The notes beneath the pieces are model-generated. The model was not told the origin of the DNA. It worked only from the letters and a program-made list of their open reading frames with translations, and made no database searches. DNA of 64,000 nucleotides from Perognathus longimembris pacificus (Eukaryota; Chordata; Mammalia; Rodentia; Heteromyidae), in NCBI RefSeq assembly GCF_023159225.1, contig NC_063161.1, positions 120,132,958 to 120,196,957 on the forward strand, read 5' to 3'. A program made the translations under genes and the position numbers. How positions within the stretch are numbered: the stretch's first letter is position 1; each line of letters starts with the position of its first letter. Positions 23,728 through 35,931 of this stretch are shown piece after piece.

Positions 23728-24395
23728 ATCAAACTGAATTACAGAGAGGTTACAGTTTCATACATTAGGCATTGGATACATTTCTTGTACTGTTTGTTAC
23801 CTCATCCCTCATTCCCCCCTCCCCCCTCCCCTTTTCCCTCCCCCTGCCCATGAGTTGTTCAGTTCATTTACACCAAACAGTTTTTGGTTTTTTTTGTTTT
23901 TTTTTGGCCAGTCCTGGGCCTTGGACTCAGGGCCTGAGCACTGTCCCTGGCTTCTTCCCGCTCAAGGCTAGCACTCTGCCACTTGAGCCACAGCGCCGCT
24001 TCTGGCCGTTTTCTGCATATGTGGTGCTGGGGAATCGAACCTAGGGCCTCGTGTATCCGAGGCAGGCACTCTTGCCACTAGGCTATATCCCCAGCCCCAC
24101 CAAACAGTTTTGCAAGTATTGCTTTTGTAGTTGTTTGTCTTTTTTTACCCTGTGTCTCTCGATTTTGGTATTCCCTTCCAATTTCCTAGTTCTAATACCA
24201 GTACACCTGGTTTCCAATATACTCAGATATAGATACAGAGAAAGTGTAGATACAACCACAGGAAGGTGATACAAGAAGATCATCAGTAATAGAGGCTACA
24301 ATTACATATGGCACGTTGAAAGTAGTTACAACAATAATTTCCAAAACATGGAGTTCATTTCACTTAGTATTATCTTATGTGTTTTAATCTTTGCT
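23728..24395 (-). mobile_element. L1 3' UTR, interrupted by a SINE
   Basis: Reverse-complement L1 3' UTR: tgaattacagagaggttaca, the C-rich tract at about 23812-23845, then after the SINE ttttgcaagtattgcttttg to ggagttcatttcacttagta. It has no ORF2 sequence. The SINE at 23885-24097 is a later insertion because it is flanked by duplicated L1 bases. Confidence 0.88.
23885..24097 (-). mobile_element. young dimeric ID-type SINE inserted in L1, 14-bp TSD
   Basis: The direct repeat caccaaacagtttt lies at 23871-23884 and 24098-24111. The copy is full length and carries the diagnostic changes shared with the SINEs at 56942 and 61772 (tatagcc, ggatacacgaggccctagg, cggccagaagcggcgc, gagcgggaagaagcc). 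Its insertion point is homologous to that of the U6 chimera at 3586-3872. Confidence 0.94.
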
Positions 24396-24884
24396 AGTCT
24401 TCTTAGTATGACTGCTTTTGTTAGCAAGTAAGCGCTCATATAACCAATTTCTCAGCCTGATTAAGCACAGTTCCTATAATTCCTCTGTGGCACTATTTGG
24501 CAATTAGGCATCCACTTTTGATTATTGGACATCTCTAGTTCCCTAGATAGGAATCTGAAGATTAGAAGACCTTCTTTGCCAAGTGGGAGCCTGATATTTT
24601 TAATGAAACTGAAATAGTCCAGCTGCTCTTTGTGAAATTAAGCTGAGAGAGCTCAAAGAATTTCCCACAACACTGAAAGTTGGTGGCTGATATAGTTTTT
24701 TTACCCTAGGATTGGAGAGCATGCTTGAGTGTGGAATATAGTTGTCCTTCCCATCTCCCAAATATTATTCATTATTAAATATTGTTCATTACTTAGTGAA
24801 TTAGAAGTTTTGACTCATAGAAACAATCTATTTGGTCAAACCCAACTCTAATACAAAAGCGTAGGTCATCAACAACTTTTTCTT

Positions 24885-26300
24885 TTTTTTAAATTTTTAT
24901 TGTCAAGCTGATGCACAGAGAGGTTAAAGTTTCATACGTTAGGCATTGGATACACTTCTTGTACTGTTTGTTACCTCCTCCCTCATTCCTCCCTCCCCCC
25001 TCCCCCTTTCCCTTTCTCCCATGAGTTGTTCAGTTCATTTATACCAAACAGTTTTGCAAATATTGCTTTTGTAGTCATTTGTCTTTTTTACCTTGTGTCT
25101 CTCGATTTTGGTATTCCCTCTCAGTTTCCTAGTTCTAATACCAGTATACACGGTTTCCAATGTACTCAGATTAAGATACAGAGATAGTGCAGGTACAACC
25201 ACAGGAAGGGGATACAAGAAGATCATCAATAATTGAAGCTACAGTTATACATAGCACATTGAAAGTAGTTACAACAGTGATATAACAAATGTTTCCACAA
25301 CATGGAGTTCATTTCACTTAGCATCATCTTATGTGTTCATAAGGGTATAGCTATTGGGCTCTTGTGATACTCTGCTGTGACTTGCCTAAACCTGTGCTAA
25401 TTATTCCCTATGAGGGAGACCATAGAGTCCATGTTTCTTTGGGTCTGGCTCACTTACTTAGTATAATTTTTTCCAAGTCCTTCCATTTTCTTGCGAATGG
25501 GGCAATGTCATTCTTTCTGATAGAGGCATAAAATTCCATTGTGTATATGTACCACATTTTCCTGATCCATTCGTCTACTGAGGGGCATCTGGGTTGGTTC
25601 CATATTTTAGCTATGACAAATTGCGCTGTGATGAACATTGTTGTGCTGGTGGCTTTAGTGTGTTCTTGTTTGTGGTCTTTTGGGTAGATGCCCAAAAGTG
25701 GGGCTGCTGGGTCATAGGGGAGTTCTATGTTTAGCCTTCTGAGGAATCTCCATACCACTTGCCAGAGTGGCTGAACCAGTTTACATTCCCACCAACAATG
25801 AAGTAGGGTTCCCTTTTGGCCACATCCCCTCCAACATTTGTTATTGTTAGTTTTCTTGATATAGGACATTCTTACTGGGGTGAGATGGAATCTCAATGTT
25901 GTTTTGATTTGCATTTCTTTTATGGCCAGTGATGTAGAGCACTTTTTCATATGTCTCTTGGCCATTCTCATTTCCTCATCAGAGAAGTCTCTTTTTAAGT
26001 CTTCAGCCCACTTGTTGAGGGGGCTATTGGTTCTTTTGGGTTTTGTTTTGGAGGAATGTAATTTTTTTAGTTCTGCATATATTTTAGATATGAGGCCTTT
26101 GTCCGTTGTATGGCCTGTAAAGATCTTTTCCCAATCTGTGGGATTTCTGTTTATCTTGCGAGCTATGTCCTTTGCCCTGCAGAAGCTCTGCAGTTTGATG
26201 CAGTCCCATTTGTCCATCCTTTCTTTGATTTGTAGCATTTCTGGGTCTTTGTTAAGGAAGTTCTGTCCTGTGCCAAGGAGCCCACGTGTTTCTCCTACTC
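24885..26300 (-). mobile_element. 5'-truncated L1 with ORF2 C-terminus and 3' UTR
   Basis: On the minus strand the element begins in ORF2 near 26300 and reads without stops to TGA at 25452-25450. It then runs through the whole 3' UTR to an A-rich tail at about 24885-24895. The open frame and close match to the L1 3' UTR at 14945 suggest a relatively young copy. The SINE-like sequence at its 5' end (26303-26505) may be part of the same insertion. The 3' UTR site occupied elsewhere by retrosequences is empty here (25042-25055). Confidence 0.92.
25450..26300 (-). pseudogene. L1 ORF2p C-terminal fragment (no start)
   Basis: About 280 codons of the C-terminal part of the L1 ORF2 protein (endonuclease-reverse transcriptase). 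Only the region downstream of the RT domain is present. It includes the Cys-rich knuckle CWRGCGQKGTLLHCWWEC (C-X3-C-X7-H-X4-C) and the conserved block with NIELPYDPAAPLLGIYP, ending ...LEKIILSK. The endonuclease and catalytic RT motifs are missing, and the nearest methionine (26238) is not a real start, so the fragment cannot act autonomously. Confidence 0.95.
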
Positions 26301-26302
26301 CT

Positions 26303-26505
26303 TCTTGGACTCAGGGCCTGAGTACTGCCCCTGTTTTTTGTTTTTTTTTTTGTTGTTGTTGTTTTTCTGCTCAAGGCTAGCACTCTACCATTTGAGCCAT
26401 AATGCCACTTCTGGCTTTTTCTATATATGTGATGCGGAGGAATCAAACCCAGGGCTTCATGTATGTGAGGCAATCATTCCACCACTAGGCCATATTCCCA
26501 GCCCC
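26303..26505 (-). mobile_element. dimeric ID-type SINE lacking its 3' end, fused to L1
   Basis: On the minus strand the 5' end (ggggctgggaatatggccta) and both monomers are recognisable. The A-rich linker is expanded to an AAC/A-rich stretch at about 26335-26368. The last ~20 bp of the SINE and its A-tail are absent, and L1 ORF2 sequence follows directly. Confidence 0.85.
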
Positions 26506-29500
26506 TAACAACATTTCCAACTCCAAAAAAAAAAAAAAGCTTAAAATTTGCCACATCCTTATTCACTCCATCAAGCAAGGAAGAAAGAAACTCTTGACTG
26601 TCAGACCTGCATAGAAAGAGGGGGGAGCAGGAGAGAAGGGGGAAGGAGAGAGAGAGGAAGGAGACAGTAAGGGAGAGGGAGGGAAGGAACAAAAAATAAA
26701 AGTGAAAGAAAAAGGAAAAGAGACCACCATCCCTATGCTCCATCTCTTAACGGTTCTCCAATCTTCCCATAGTGCCAAACTGTGTACCACGCTTTTTGCC
26801 TATGGCATTTGGGGACATGTACCAGATACAAATGGGAACTACAAGGTTCTATTCTAAAAGAACCCCATGGACTCCAGTGTTCTGTTTGTAACTACAATTT
26901 TGTTTACAGATTTCAAATATTCATTAGTTTTATTAGCTAGGAATGCTTCTGTCTCCTTTCCATGAAGTCCTTCAGGATGAGTTTTTCCTTATAACCATAC
27001 TTCATTTGACATAGAGCAATGTGCAAATCAATGAACAAATGAATGAAGACTCAAAGCCCTCAAGCTATCTGCAAGTAAGCTTGTTGGAAGATGAGGTGGG
27101 AAGGTCAGGGTCATGAGTAAGTGCCATGAGCAGAAGCTGGGCTGCTAATATTTATTGTTCCAGCTTCTTCCTCTGCCTTCACTTGTTCACTGTTGTTTTG
27201 TCAGTCAACACAAGTGGGTAGTTGTTGAATAATATTCACTTATACATTATTTAGTAGTACAATCAGTCAATGTCTCCATGATCATGGCCCAGCTTTTTAA
27301 ACCTGCCTCTTATCTGTAAACACATTTCTTGAGTTGCTCTATCTTTTCATCTTGTCTAGGTGATCTATTGCAATATTCCAGAACCTTTTTAATCCCTTGA
27401 TGGATTATAAATAGCTGCTCTAAACCTCCTCAAAGTTTGGAAGGCAAATCCTTCTTTCTAAATTACTATCAACTACTTGCTCCACACTCCCTTCCCTTCA
27501 AGAGCTGTCTCCCCTCCCCAGGGCAGACACAAAGCCTTGCACATTTCTCTGCCTTCGTGCTGAGGGAACGCTATAGCAACAACAGCACTGGAACACACGC
27601 ACACACACATCATTCCCTGCTTCCAAACACTTAATGCAGGCAATTAAAAATGAGAAAAACTGGCATACCAAGAAGGGCAAGGGAAGGAAGCAAGTGAAAG
27701 GAAACAATAGATGACAGGGAAGAAAAGGATGAACAAGAAGAGACCTGAAGGAATTAAGGAATACAAAAGTGAGGGCAAGAAAGGGGAAAATAAAAAACAA
27801 TGGGGACAGAGTACATGGCTTGTAGCCTTTGACTTTAAGATACCTGAACATTTATTTGAATTCTCAAGTCTGTCAAAGCACCTTGGATGCAAATGTTTCT
27901 AGAAGAAACCAGCTAGTCTGGAAAGAATTCCAGGATTTCTGAAGCCCTGTGAACCCTCCTTAACCTATAGATAGGTAGAGAAAAAGAGCATTTTTGCCCA
28001 ATGTCTTAGATTTCAGAGAAACCTCTGGGCACATGCTAATTCTCGGGTTCACTTTAAGGAACTCTTCTCCAAGAATGTTCATTTAGGAAGGATTACACTT
28101 CCAGGACATTTTGCCCTCTGATCTTACTTGACTCCAGAATCCTGACCTCTTCCTTTCACTGCTGCCTCCCAGGACAGAGGCTTATAGCCAGCTTGTCCTC
28201 CTCCTAGCTTGATTTTTTTTTTTCTGAGGATTCCTGTTTCATTCCCACTCACAGTCTGATGCAGTCAGAAGCACTACCCTCAGCAAACCTCCATTGAGCT
28301 CTAATTTGCTGTTTCTCCACACAAAGTCATTTTTACATTCCAATGCAATGTTGTCACTGAATTAGGCACAGTGGTTTGGCCCCTCCTTTGTGGCTTCCTT
28401 CTTCTGCACTTCCCTGCATCAGTCTTCGGTTAGTTTGTCACACTTCTGAACATCAGAATCACCCTCAGCTTTTTCCAGCAAAGGAGGTTGTGCCTTAATT
28501 CAGAACCAGCAGCAAATATGCACCCAAGACGATCCCAGCCTTCTGCAACCATGCTCTGTGGTCCTCCCAAATCCTCCCTTAATCACAGATTGCATTTGAA
28601 GCCACAAAACTTTGACTAGCCAAGCCTTCTCGACCAAGTCAATTCAAGTGAACATCTTTTAGAAAAACAACTCGTTTCCTAGAATCAATGACCCATTTAC
28701 TGAAGGACATAGAATCTTGCCAATGTGTTTCTGAATGTTTGATGCTTTGTGGTTATAGGCCTCTCTTTTCTGGGGCCTACAGCTATTGTTCTTACCATGT
28801 TCCACCCTGATGTGTCAAACTTTCTACATTATTTCATTCAGTTCATCTCCAAACTCCAGATCTGTGACACTTCTTTGCCAGAGCTCTCTACTGGATTCCA
28901 TCTCACTCTGAGGGGAGGAAGAAAAAACATGCCATAGTGAAAGCACTCTGCCTGGATGTTTCTGATCACTGTTTCTCACTTCCTCCATTCTAGATGGACT
29001 TCCTGCTGTTGAACCAATCTCCTTGCCATCTCTGATGGTCACATACTTTCTCTTCAGTCCCTACTTGGATGTAATCTCCCCATGGAGATAACCTATGTCA
29101 TCGTCATCTCCAACTCTCCTACATTTCACTCACACTTGCTGAATTCCACCCCAGCCTAAATCTACCACCTATTTACTTAGAGCCTCTACCAACTAGATGA
29201 TGGCTACATGGAAGGTAGGACTTCCTGTTCATTTTATGAGTCTCCAAGAGCCCAGAACAGTGCTTTCAACAAAAATCTCAATAAATAAATAAATAAAGTA
29301 TTCTTATCACCTCCAGTCTACATATAATGTTGAGAGGGGCGGCTAAACACTTTTCCATGCTCACTGGAAGCGGGGTATTTTTTTACTAAAGGAGGAAGGA
29401 AAGATGGAGAGTGACGAACAAGAAGTCAGTGGGGAAGTTTGTGCTGTATTCTGCTATGTATACTGTCCTCTTCCAAACTCACTTCTCTCATTTGTTCCTC

Positions 29501-30693
29501 ACTCCTCATTTTTGACATGACCAAGTCCAATCATTTCCTATATAAACATAGGATTCAAGTGCAGAACATAAAAATTTTCCAACATTTTGACAAATAATTT
29601 GTTGCTGTTGCTGCTGCTATTGTTAATACATGGATTTTGGAACCATATTCTAGTCATGTTTTTGTATACAGGAAAAGATATGAAATAAGAAACAAACCTC
29701 AAAAAATTTCATCTACAGATTCTTAAAGACATATACTGTTCATTAACCTCCCTGACATATGCCGAGATTAATTTACAGTATTAATGGTCCTTTATTGAAT
29801 GAATGAATGAGTGAACAAATATCTCTGAAAAATAAATTTTAATTTTGTCTTTAAGAGTAGATTTGGATAGATGTTTTCTGGACTAGCAAACTATACAAAG
29901 GTTCAGGGAAGAGTTCAGTCAGAAAGTCAAAATCCCATAGGAACTTTTGAAAAATGAAATTCATAATCAGAATTTGATTTCCTTTATCAGAAGAAATAAA
30001 CTCAGAGCAGAATCTCTCACCTCAGAGCTGTTCTAGAAGACACTTTGCTAGGAAGGCAGGAAGTGGGATGCTCTCCAATCATAAAGCTATCTCAAATGGA
30101 AAGCAAAGTGGCATGACTTATAAACCAGAATTGAGTTGGTAAAGCCATAAAGAGGCCTTCTAAAGATAACCAAGAGAACTCTATATGTGTGTGATGTGTA
30201 CCTGCAAATCTTCTCTTGTGCAGCTCAGGAAGGAGGACAAGTTCAGTTAAGGAACAAAATTCTTTACCCATCCAAGAGTGTAGAATATTAGAAATGCTTT
30301 CATCTGTCTAGAACTTTCATTTCCAGAAACAACATGTCTGCTTGTCCAAAAATAATGCCTTATGGAAAGAAGCCCCTCCATGAGGAGAGCCATCCAGAAA
30401 CCATGTCAAGATGTCTTTTGTTGACATGGTAACAAAGATTACCTTTTCTTGAATTTGATTTAGACCAAGTGGTTTGCTTCTATGGAGTAGAATTCAGCAA
30501 GAGTGTTGAAATGGGAATAAGCCTGAAGTTCAGTGGCAAAACCAGTGCTGTGCTCGCATGATCTGAGCTTGATCTGTAACACCACGAAAAACGAGAAAGA
30601 AGTGATGGGATAGCACATCCACGACTAGGAAATGGAAGTTTATCTAATATCTTAGCAGATTCTTTTTGGCCTTAGCAAAACAAGGTGACATTT
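26506..30693. other. intergenic, no gene recognised
   Basis: 4.2 kb containing an A14 run (26526-26539), a GA-rich purine tract at about 26617-26720, a short AAAT run near 29281-29296 and otherwise unrecognised sequence. Reading frames up to 117 codons have no recognisable domain. Confidence 0.6.
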
Positions 30694-30703
30694 GGAAAAA
30701 CTC

Positions 30704-30887
30704 CTTTTTTTTTGCCATTCCTGGGCACAGTCCCTGAGCTTCCTTTGCTCAAGGCTAGCTAGCACTCTATCACATAAGCCACAGTGCCACTTCTGGCCAT
30801 TTCTGTTTATGTGGTTCGGAGGAATTAAACCTACAGCTTCACACATGCTAGGCAAGCACTCTACCACTAAGCCATATTCTCAGCCCC
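30704..30887 (-). mobile_element. older dimeric ID-type SINE, ~10-bp TSD
   Basis: Reverse-complement copy with ttgctcaaggctagctagca, ccacagtgccacttctggcc and atattctcagcccc. The short direct repeat ggaaaaactc at 30694-30703 recurs at about 30888 with one extra A. The copy is diverged and part of the second monomer is deleted. Confidence 0.85.
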
Positions 30888-30909
30888 GGAAAAAACTCTT
30901 GTGGTAAGA

Positions 30910-31180
30910 AGTTGACAGCACCTATCAAATAACTACCAGCTGAGAACTGATACCCTCAGTTCAACGGAACATCAAGAACTGATTCTTGCCAATAACTTCT
31001 AAATAAACTTGGAAACGGATCATGCTCCTGTTGAACCTTGAGATGACTATGGCCTGAACTGCAAAGCCCAGCTAAGCCAAGCCCAAATACTACAGAAATT
31101 GGGAGATAATAAGTATGTGTTGTTTAAAGCTGCTAAATTTAAGGGTTGTGTGCTACATAGTCACAGGTATTTGTATGAAA
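30910..31180 (+). repeat. MLT1-like LTR fragment (tentative)
   Basis: The block around gagataataagtatgtgttg and tttaaagctgctaaatttaa resembles the 3' end of MaLR LTRs, where an AATAA motif is followed by TTGTTTTAAGCC-type sequence. The 5' part is too degraded to assign. Confidence 0.4.
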
Positions 31181-32560
31181 GACTTGTACTAGAAGTACCA
31201 TAGAAGCACAGAAGCTCTTGTTTGTAGGGCACTTTCAATGGGAACTCACTAAGAGGCAGATATTGTCCATAGACTTAACCTCATTCCTCCAATCTTGCAA
31301 CCCACCACAGGTGCCTACTTACATACAGGACAAAGCCTTAAGTTCCATAAAAGCAAAAAACACTGCTATCATCTTGCTTCTATTCTCCAGTCTCACCTCT
31401 TGCTTTCTCTTTATCTGCTGCAGCCTGTCTTGTATATGCTCTTGTTCCAAATTCTCTCCTTTCTCTTTTGCCCACACTGATCCTTCTGTGTGGAAGGTCT
31501 TCCTGAACTGGCTCAGTGAATTGTCTCCTTGGTGCTCTGCAGAGCTGCCTGAAGCCCTCTTCCTTTCCCCTTCAGTGATTCATACGTGGCTCCCTGGCCT
31601 ACGAGCCTTGGTTTTCTTGTCTTATATCCTAAATTGATTCCAAGATCCATGTTGAGCCTCTTGTTTATCCTGCTATCTGCAGAGCTACTTCACCATCTGG
31701 CAAATCACTTCATCTAATAGTGAATGCATGTTGCAGGTCCATGTGCTCATCTAACCATGACACACACGGCACTATTTGTCAGGGAGATAGACAACTACCC
31801 ATTCCAAATGCCATCCAGTTTTCAACAATGCTCACCTTACAGAAAGCCCTGAAAACTTCACTACAGGTATCTCACGGGACTGGTGCTGTCTATGATTTCT
31901 GTTCCTTTTTCTCTTAAAAAAGTTGATAATTTTTGCCATCTTGCTTGCCAGAGAAAAGAAGAGTTAGTAAAGGAATATCCATAGGATGGACCTGTAGGAA
32001 GACAATTACTTTATTGGTTTAACTGTAAATTATGCCACATCATTGAAATAAAAGACAGTTTAAAATAAGAAGTTAAAGGAAAGTTCTTGGCACACACAAA
32101 AGCCACTTCAAAGGCTGAAAAAGCAAATCCTCCCAATAGCAGGTGTAGTCATCTCAATGGAAGACTATATCTCACGTTAAGTTTGCTTTCAGGCAAGCAA
32201 GGATATTGTAGAATTATAAATTTGCCTGAAGTTTGCATTTGAATTCATCTTGAGATCATTATCAGACATGTCTTTTTACAAAGTCTATCACAATTATTCA
32301 GGTTTCTGTTCAATTCGCTAATAAATTCAAAACAAAAGGGGAGGAGACATTTTTTTTTTTAAAAAATCTCATTTTCATGCCCTTCAAGGAATCTACTTGT
32401 GTCCCCAACTGAAATTTAAAGCCTGGCCCAAATTTAAATGAACTACGGGATCACTTGGAGTAAAAACTAGACACCTTCCTCATAAGGCAATGCTCAATTT
32501 ATCAGAGAAAATGTCTTTTTCACAAGCTGTAGCTAGAAGCAGGAGTGTTTGATGACCTTT
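31181..32560. other. intergenic, no gene recognised
   Basis: Includes a 139-codon open frame (31218-31637) that is hydrophobic and cysteine-rich but has no recognisable family and no gene context. I treat it as chance. Confidence 0.6.
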
Positions 32561-32564
32561 CCCT

Positions 32565-32805
32565 TCTTTTTTTTGGAGGGATTAGGCAGAGAGTACTACA
32601 ATTTGGAATCAGTCCCTCACACTCTCTTGGTTTGCTTGCTGGGCTAGCACCCTACCACTAGACTCACACCTCCACTTCTGCTTTTTGCTGGTTATTTTGC
32701 AGAATCTCGTGGACTTTTCTGCCAAGGTTTGCTTCAAACTGTGATCCTCCAAATCTCAGCTTTTTGAGTAGCAATGATTATAGGTGTGATCAAGTACCAG
32801 GATGC
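32565..32805 (-). mobile_element. B1-ID composite SINE, diverged
   Basis: Reverse complement: ID-like part with gctagcaccctaccactaga, linker tttgctggttattttgcaga, and B1 part with cttcaaactgtgatcctcca and tttttgagtagcaatgatta. Confidence 0.8.
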
Positions 32806-32858
32806 TGGCCATTTGAAATACCTTGCAATCATAGACATTAAATTGGTGTGGATATCTC

Positions 32859-32970
32859 CTCCTCTTCTGCTTCTTCCTCCTTGTCCTCCTCCTTCTCTTC
32901 TTCCTCCTCCTCTTTTTCTTCTTCCTCCTCCTCCTTCTCTCCATCTTTCTTCTTTCTTCTTCTTCTTTTG
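32859..32970 (+). repeat. (TCC/TTC)n pyrimidine tract
   Basis: About 110 bp of imperfect CTT/CCT triplets lying between two SINE remnants. It gives a false Lys/Arg-rich frame on the minus strand. Confidence 0.92.
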
Positions 32971-33075
32971 ATATAGGGTCTCACAATATATCTCAAGCTA
33001 GCCTTGAACTTGTGATCATTTTACCTCTTCCTCCAGAGTTCTGGAATTAACAGATGTGCACTACCATGTTGGCTT
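32971..33075 (-). mobile_element. B1-like SINE monomer, diverged
   Basis: gatatagggtctcacaatat, ctcaagctagccttgaactt and ctggaattaacagatgtgca match a reverse-complement B1 unit. Confidence 0.75.
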
Positions 33076-34480
33076 GACACCTTCAATTTTGAAGAAATAA
33101 AATGTTTGATGATTTGGGTAAAAGGAGTAACATTGATCAAGATGTATCCTACTCATAAATGGCTTTTTTAAGTGACAACTCCTTTGTACAACTACTTAAA
33201 ATAAAAAAAAATCATTTCAACAGAAGAAATGTATTGCTGTGATGGATTTTAATGCAAGACCAATTATTAGCTTTAGGGAAAATGCCTTGAATCCCACAAA
33301 ACTGGGATGATTTAAAAGTTTTCTAGTGCTGTTCAAATTACTAGGAATCACATCATCTTTGGTCTACATCAGGGACAACATCCCAACCTAAGCTGAAGCT
33401 TTTTTTTCCTTTTAGGCCATTATTCAACTCTGCTATCAAGACTATACAACTTCCTTGCTGGGTTGATGGCTTTGAGTTTTATAAGCTGGTCACGTGCAGG
33501 GACATGATCAACGAATTGATATTTAAACTCTAAATGTACTAGAAAATCATCCATAGGGAGGCCCTGGATGAGCCTGGACAAAAGGTTTTGAACATGAAAA
33601 TCCAAATGATGCATCATATCAAGCTAGCAAAACTACTCCTTGCTACTAAAGGACCTGGCTAGATAATCCCAAGAAAACAATTCCTTGACTATGGATACTG
33701 TTTAAGTCTAAGACAAAACACTGACTTCACTAAAAAGAAAAACTGAAGCAAGAAACAAGTTTTATTCTTTCAGCATTTCTCACCAGGTTGTTTATGTAAA
33801 AGGAACTTTAGAATTTCATACTTAGTGAGGGTTTATGAAATCAGGACAGACTAAAGCTTTCAGTGCCAATATATTTTCTTCACCCGAGAAGACTTGAACA
33901 GTCCATTTGCAAATACTTCTGGCTTATATTTATCCAGATGGATTTGCATTTGATTTGCCTTTTGTTCTCTATACCTCTGCTTTAGAACGCATTTCTTCCT
34001 TTTTAGTTATAATCTAGCAGATGACAAAACAGGGAAGGACACCTCACTTTCCAGACAGCCATCAACTCATAGAAAATTTCAGACTCACTCAGAGACCAAG
34101 ACCATTTCCCCAATCCAGGGCCCTGGACTTTGCACACCATAAATCTCGCCCAGGAATACTGGCCACAAGAGCAAATCAATCCAACACAACACCAAGACTA
34201 AGAATGGATTTGTAGGCTAGATGCTTGCTGTAACTATAGGTACACTTTCAAGTTCTTTGCCTCGGAATCTGGAGGCAGGTAATACAGTGTCTCCTATGAT
34301 TCCATGATAAGAATAACCTGGAACGCACCTGTATTAAGTCTAACGATTTCTAGCTTTAACAAGAATTAGGTAAGGAAGCTCAGGATGGAGTTGTGCCTCA
34401 AAATTCTGTATTTGTGACAAGGGAAATAGAATTCCGATCACCAAAATTGCCAAAGATTCTTGTTACCATAATAGCCTCCA
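33076..34480. other. intergenic, no gene recognised
   Basis: A 65-codon minus-strand frame at 33420-33617 sits close to an A-rich end (minus strand, near 33402-33410), which would suit a small processed pseudogene. I recognise no parent gene. Confidence 0.5.
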
Positions 34481-34484
34481 AACA

Positions 34485-34750
34485 TGGCTGCATATTAGAA
34501 TCAGAAGCTTCAATAATTCTGTTCCCTGCACTACACTCACCAAATAAAAATCTCTGGCAGCAGAAACCAGGACTTTAGTTTTTACACTCCCACGCTGGGT
34601 GAATATTAAAATAATCTGGGGAGCATTTGAAAATAGCAGTGTGTAAGGTCCGCCACACAACAATTGACTCAGAATTTCTTTAAGAGATGTACCTTATAAA
34701 AGCTCCCTGGGTGATTCTGATGAAACTGGACCCCAGCTCAGCTTCTGGGA
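34485..34750 (+). repeat. MER5A-like DNA transposon fossils (hAT-Charlie type)
   Basis: ttaaaataatctggggagca, gaatttctttaagagatgta and ctccctgggtgattctgatg follow the order of MER5A. A second diverged piece (catggctgcatattagaatc) precedes it at 34485-34570. Non-autonomous, no coding capacity. Confidence 0.6.
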
Positions 34751-35440
34751 AGCATGGAGTTAGATGGTGTAAGATGAAGCTGAGGTCAGCAGTTTTTAAT
34801 ATTTATTTGACAAACTAGAGCAGCAAGGAACAACTATGCCATGACATTAGGCTAGGCCCTTCTGTACTGTGCCTTTGTGCAGTGCCTGCCCCACACTGCT
34901 CCCTGCGCATAGCTTTGAGCTGGACCATTTACTTGAGTTTATCCTTTAAAAAGCTTGTGAAACACAGATCAAATTAAGCAGTGTCCCATCCATAATGGGA
35001 AGAGGGCGGGCAGCCCAGAAAAGCTATACTCAATCTGCCTGCAAGTTAAGGATTTCCACAGAGTGACAAAGAAGTTCTAACCACATGAAGGTACTGCTGC
35101 TTAGAAATGGAAAGTAAATATCCTGAACTCTGCAGCCACGTTTTCACACGCTTCTAAGAATAGTGGCTGGCACATGGTGAGGAATCAATGAATATCTGTT
35201 GAGTGACAGTTTCCACAGCCATGGCTAAAGCCTTAAATAACCCTTGAAGGTATTTCACCATGGGTTTCTGAAGAAATTGCTGCTACAGTCAATCAGCATC
35301 ACGAAATATAATACCTGGATCAATTGTAACTAGGAACAACTTGGTTTAATTTTTAATATGGGACAAACAAGTTCTGCTCAGAAGTAGATTGTATTTAAGC
35401 ATCCAAAAGATGGAAATTTGAACCCTGCCCTCCATCCCCG
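34751..35440. other. intergenic; MIR 3' end only
   Basis: tagtggctggcacatggtga then ggaatcaatgaatatctgtt at 35160-35205 is a MIR 3' end in sense. Nothing else recognised. Confidence 0.6.
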
Positions 35441-35444
35441 GAGC

Positions 35445-35880
35445 ACAATGATGGCTCCCCAAAGATGACTAATCCCAAGACTTTGTGAACATAATACATA
35501 CACGGCAAAGGGACAGATGTGATTAAGGTTCATGAGATAGAAACATGTCTCTTGATCACCTGAGTAGCTCCAAGGTAATTAATGTTTTATCCCAAGACAG
35601 AAGAAAGAGGCAAGTCAGAATCACAGAATTAGGAAAAACTGCATTTCTAGCTTTGAAGGTAGAGGAAGGGGCTATGAGCCTAAGAATGCAAGCAGCCTTG
35701 AGAAGCCATTAAAGGTAAGGAAATAGATTCTACCCTAAAGAAATTCAGCTCCTCATAATACTTTGACTTTAACACAAACGAAAATCACTTCAGCCTTCTG
35801 ACTGCCAGAACCCTAAGATAATAACTTAGTGTGTTTAGCCACTAAATCCATGTTAATATGTTACAAGAGCAATAAGAAAC
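35445..35880 (+). repeat. MLT1-like MaLR solo LTR
   Basis: The order ccccaaagatgactaatccc, gggacagatgtgattaaggt, ctagctttgaaggtagagga, gaatgcaagcagccttgaga, and a terminal agataataacttagtgtgtt plus gttacaagagcaataagaaa fits an MLT1 LTR. Diverged, no internal sequence. Confidence 0.7.
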
Positions 35881-35902
35881 AAAATGTCACATCATGTTTA
35901 AA

Positions 35903-35930
35903 AGAATACAGAATACAGAATACAGAATAC
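35903..35930 (+). repeat. (AGAATAC)4 heptamer repeat in a SINE 5' TSD
   Basis: Four perfect AGAATAC units immediately precede the SINE at 35932. The 3' flank after the SINE tail has the sequence once (aaagaatacag at 36135-36145). Confidence 0.9.
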
Positions 35931-35931
35931 A

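Noticed and set aside
25450..26238. Independent 262-codon gene with a methionine start
   Set aside because: It is the C-terminal part of L1 ORF2 with its frame open upstream of that methionine. RT and endonuclease domains are missing.
31218..31637. 139-codon plus-strand open frame
   Set aside because: Hydrophobic low-information translation with no known family or flanking signals. Treated as chance.
32756..32944. Arg/Lys-rich minus-strand frame
   Set aside because: Translation of the TCC/TTC tract plus a SINE end.
33420..33617. 65-codon minus-strand frame near an A-rich end, possible processed pseudogene
   Set aside because: No parent gene recognised and no TSD found by eye. A protein search of this frame would decide.
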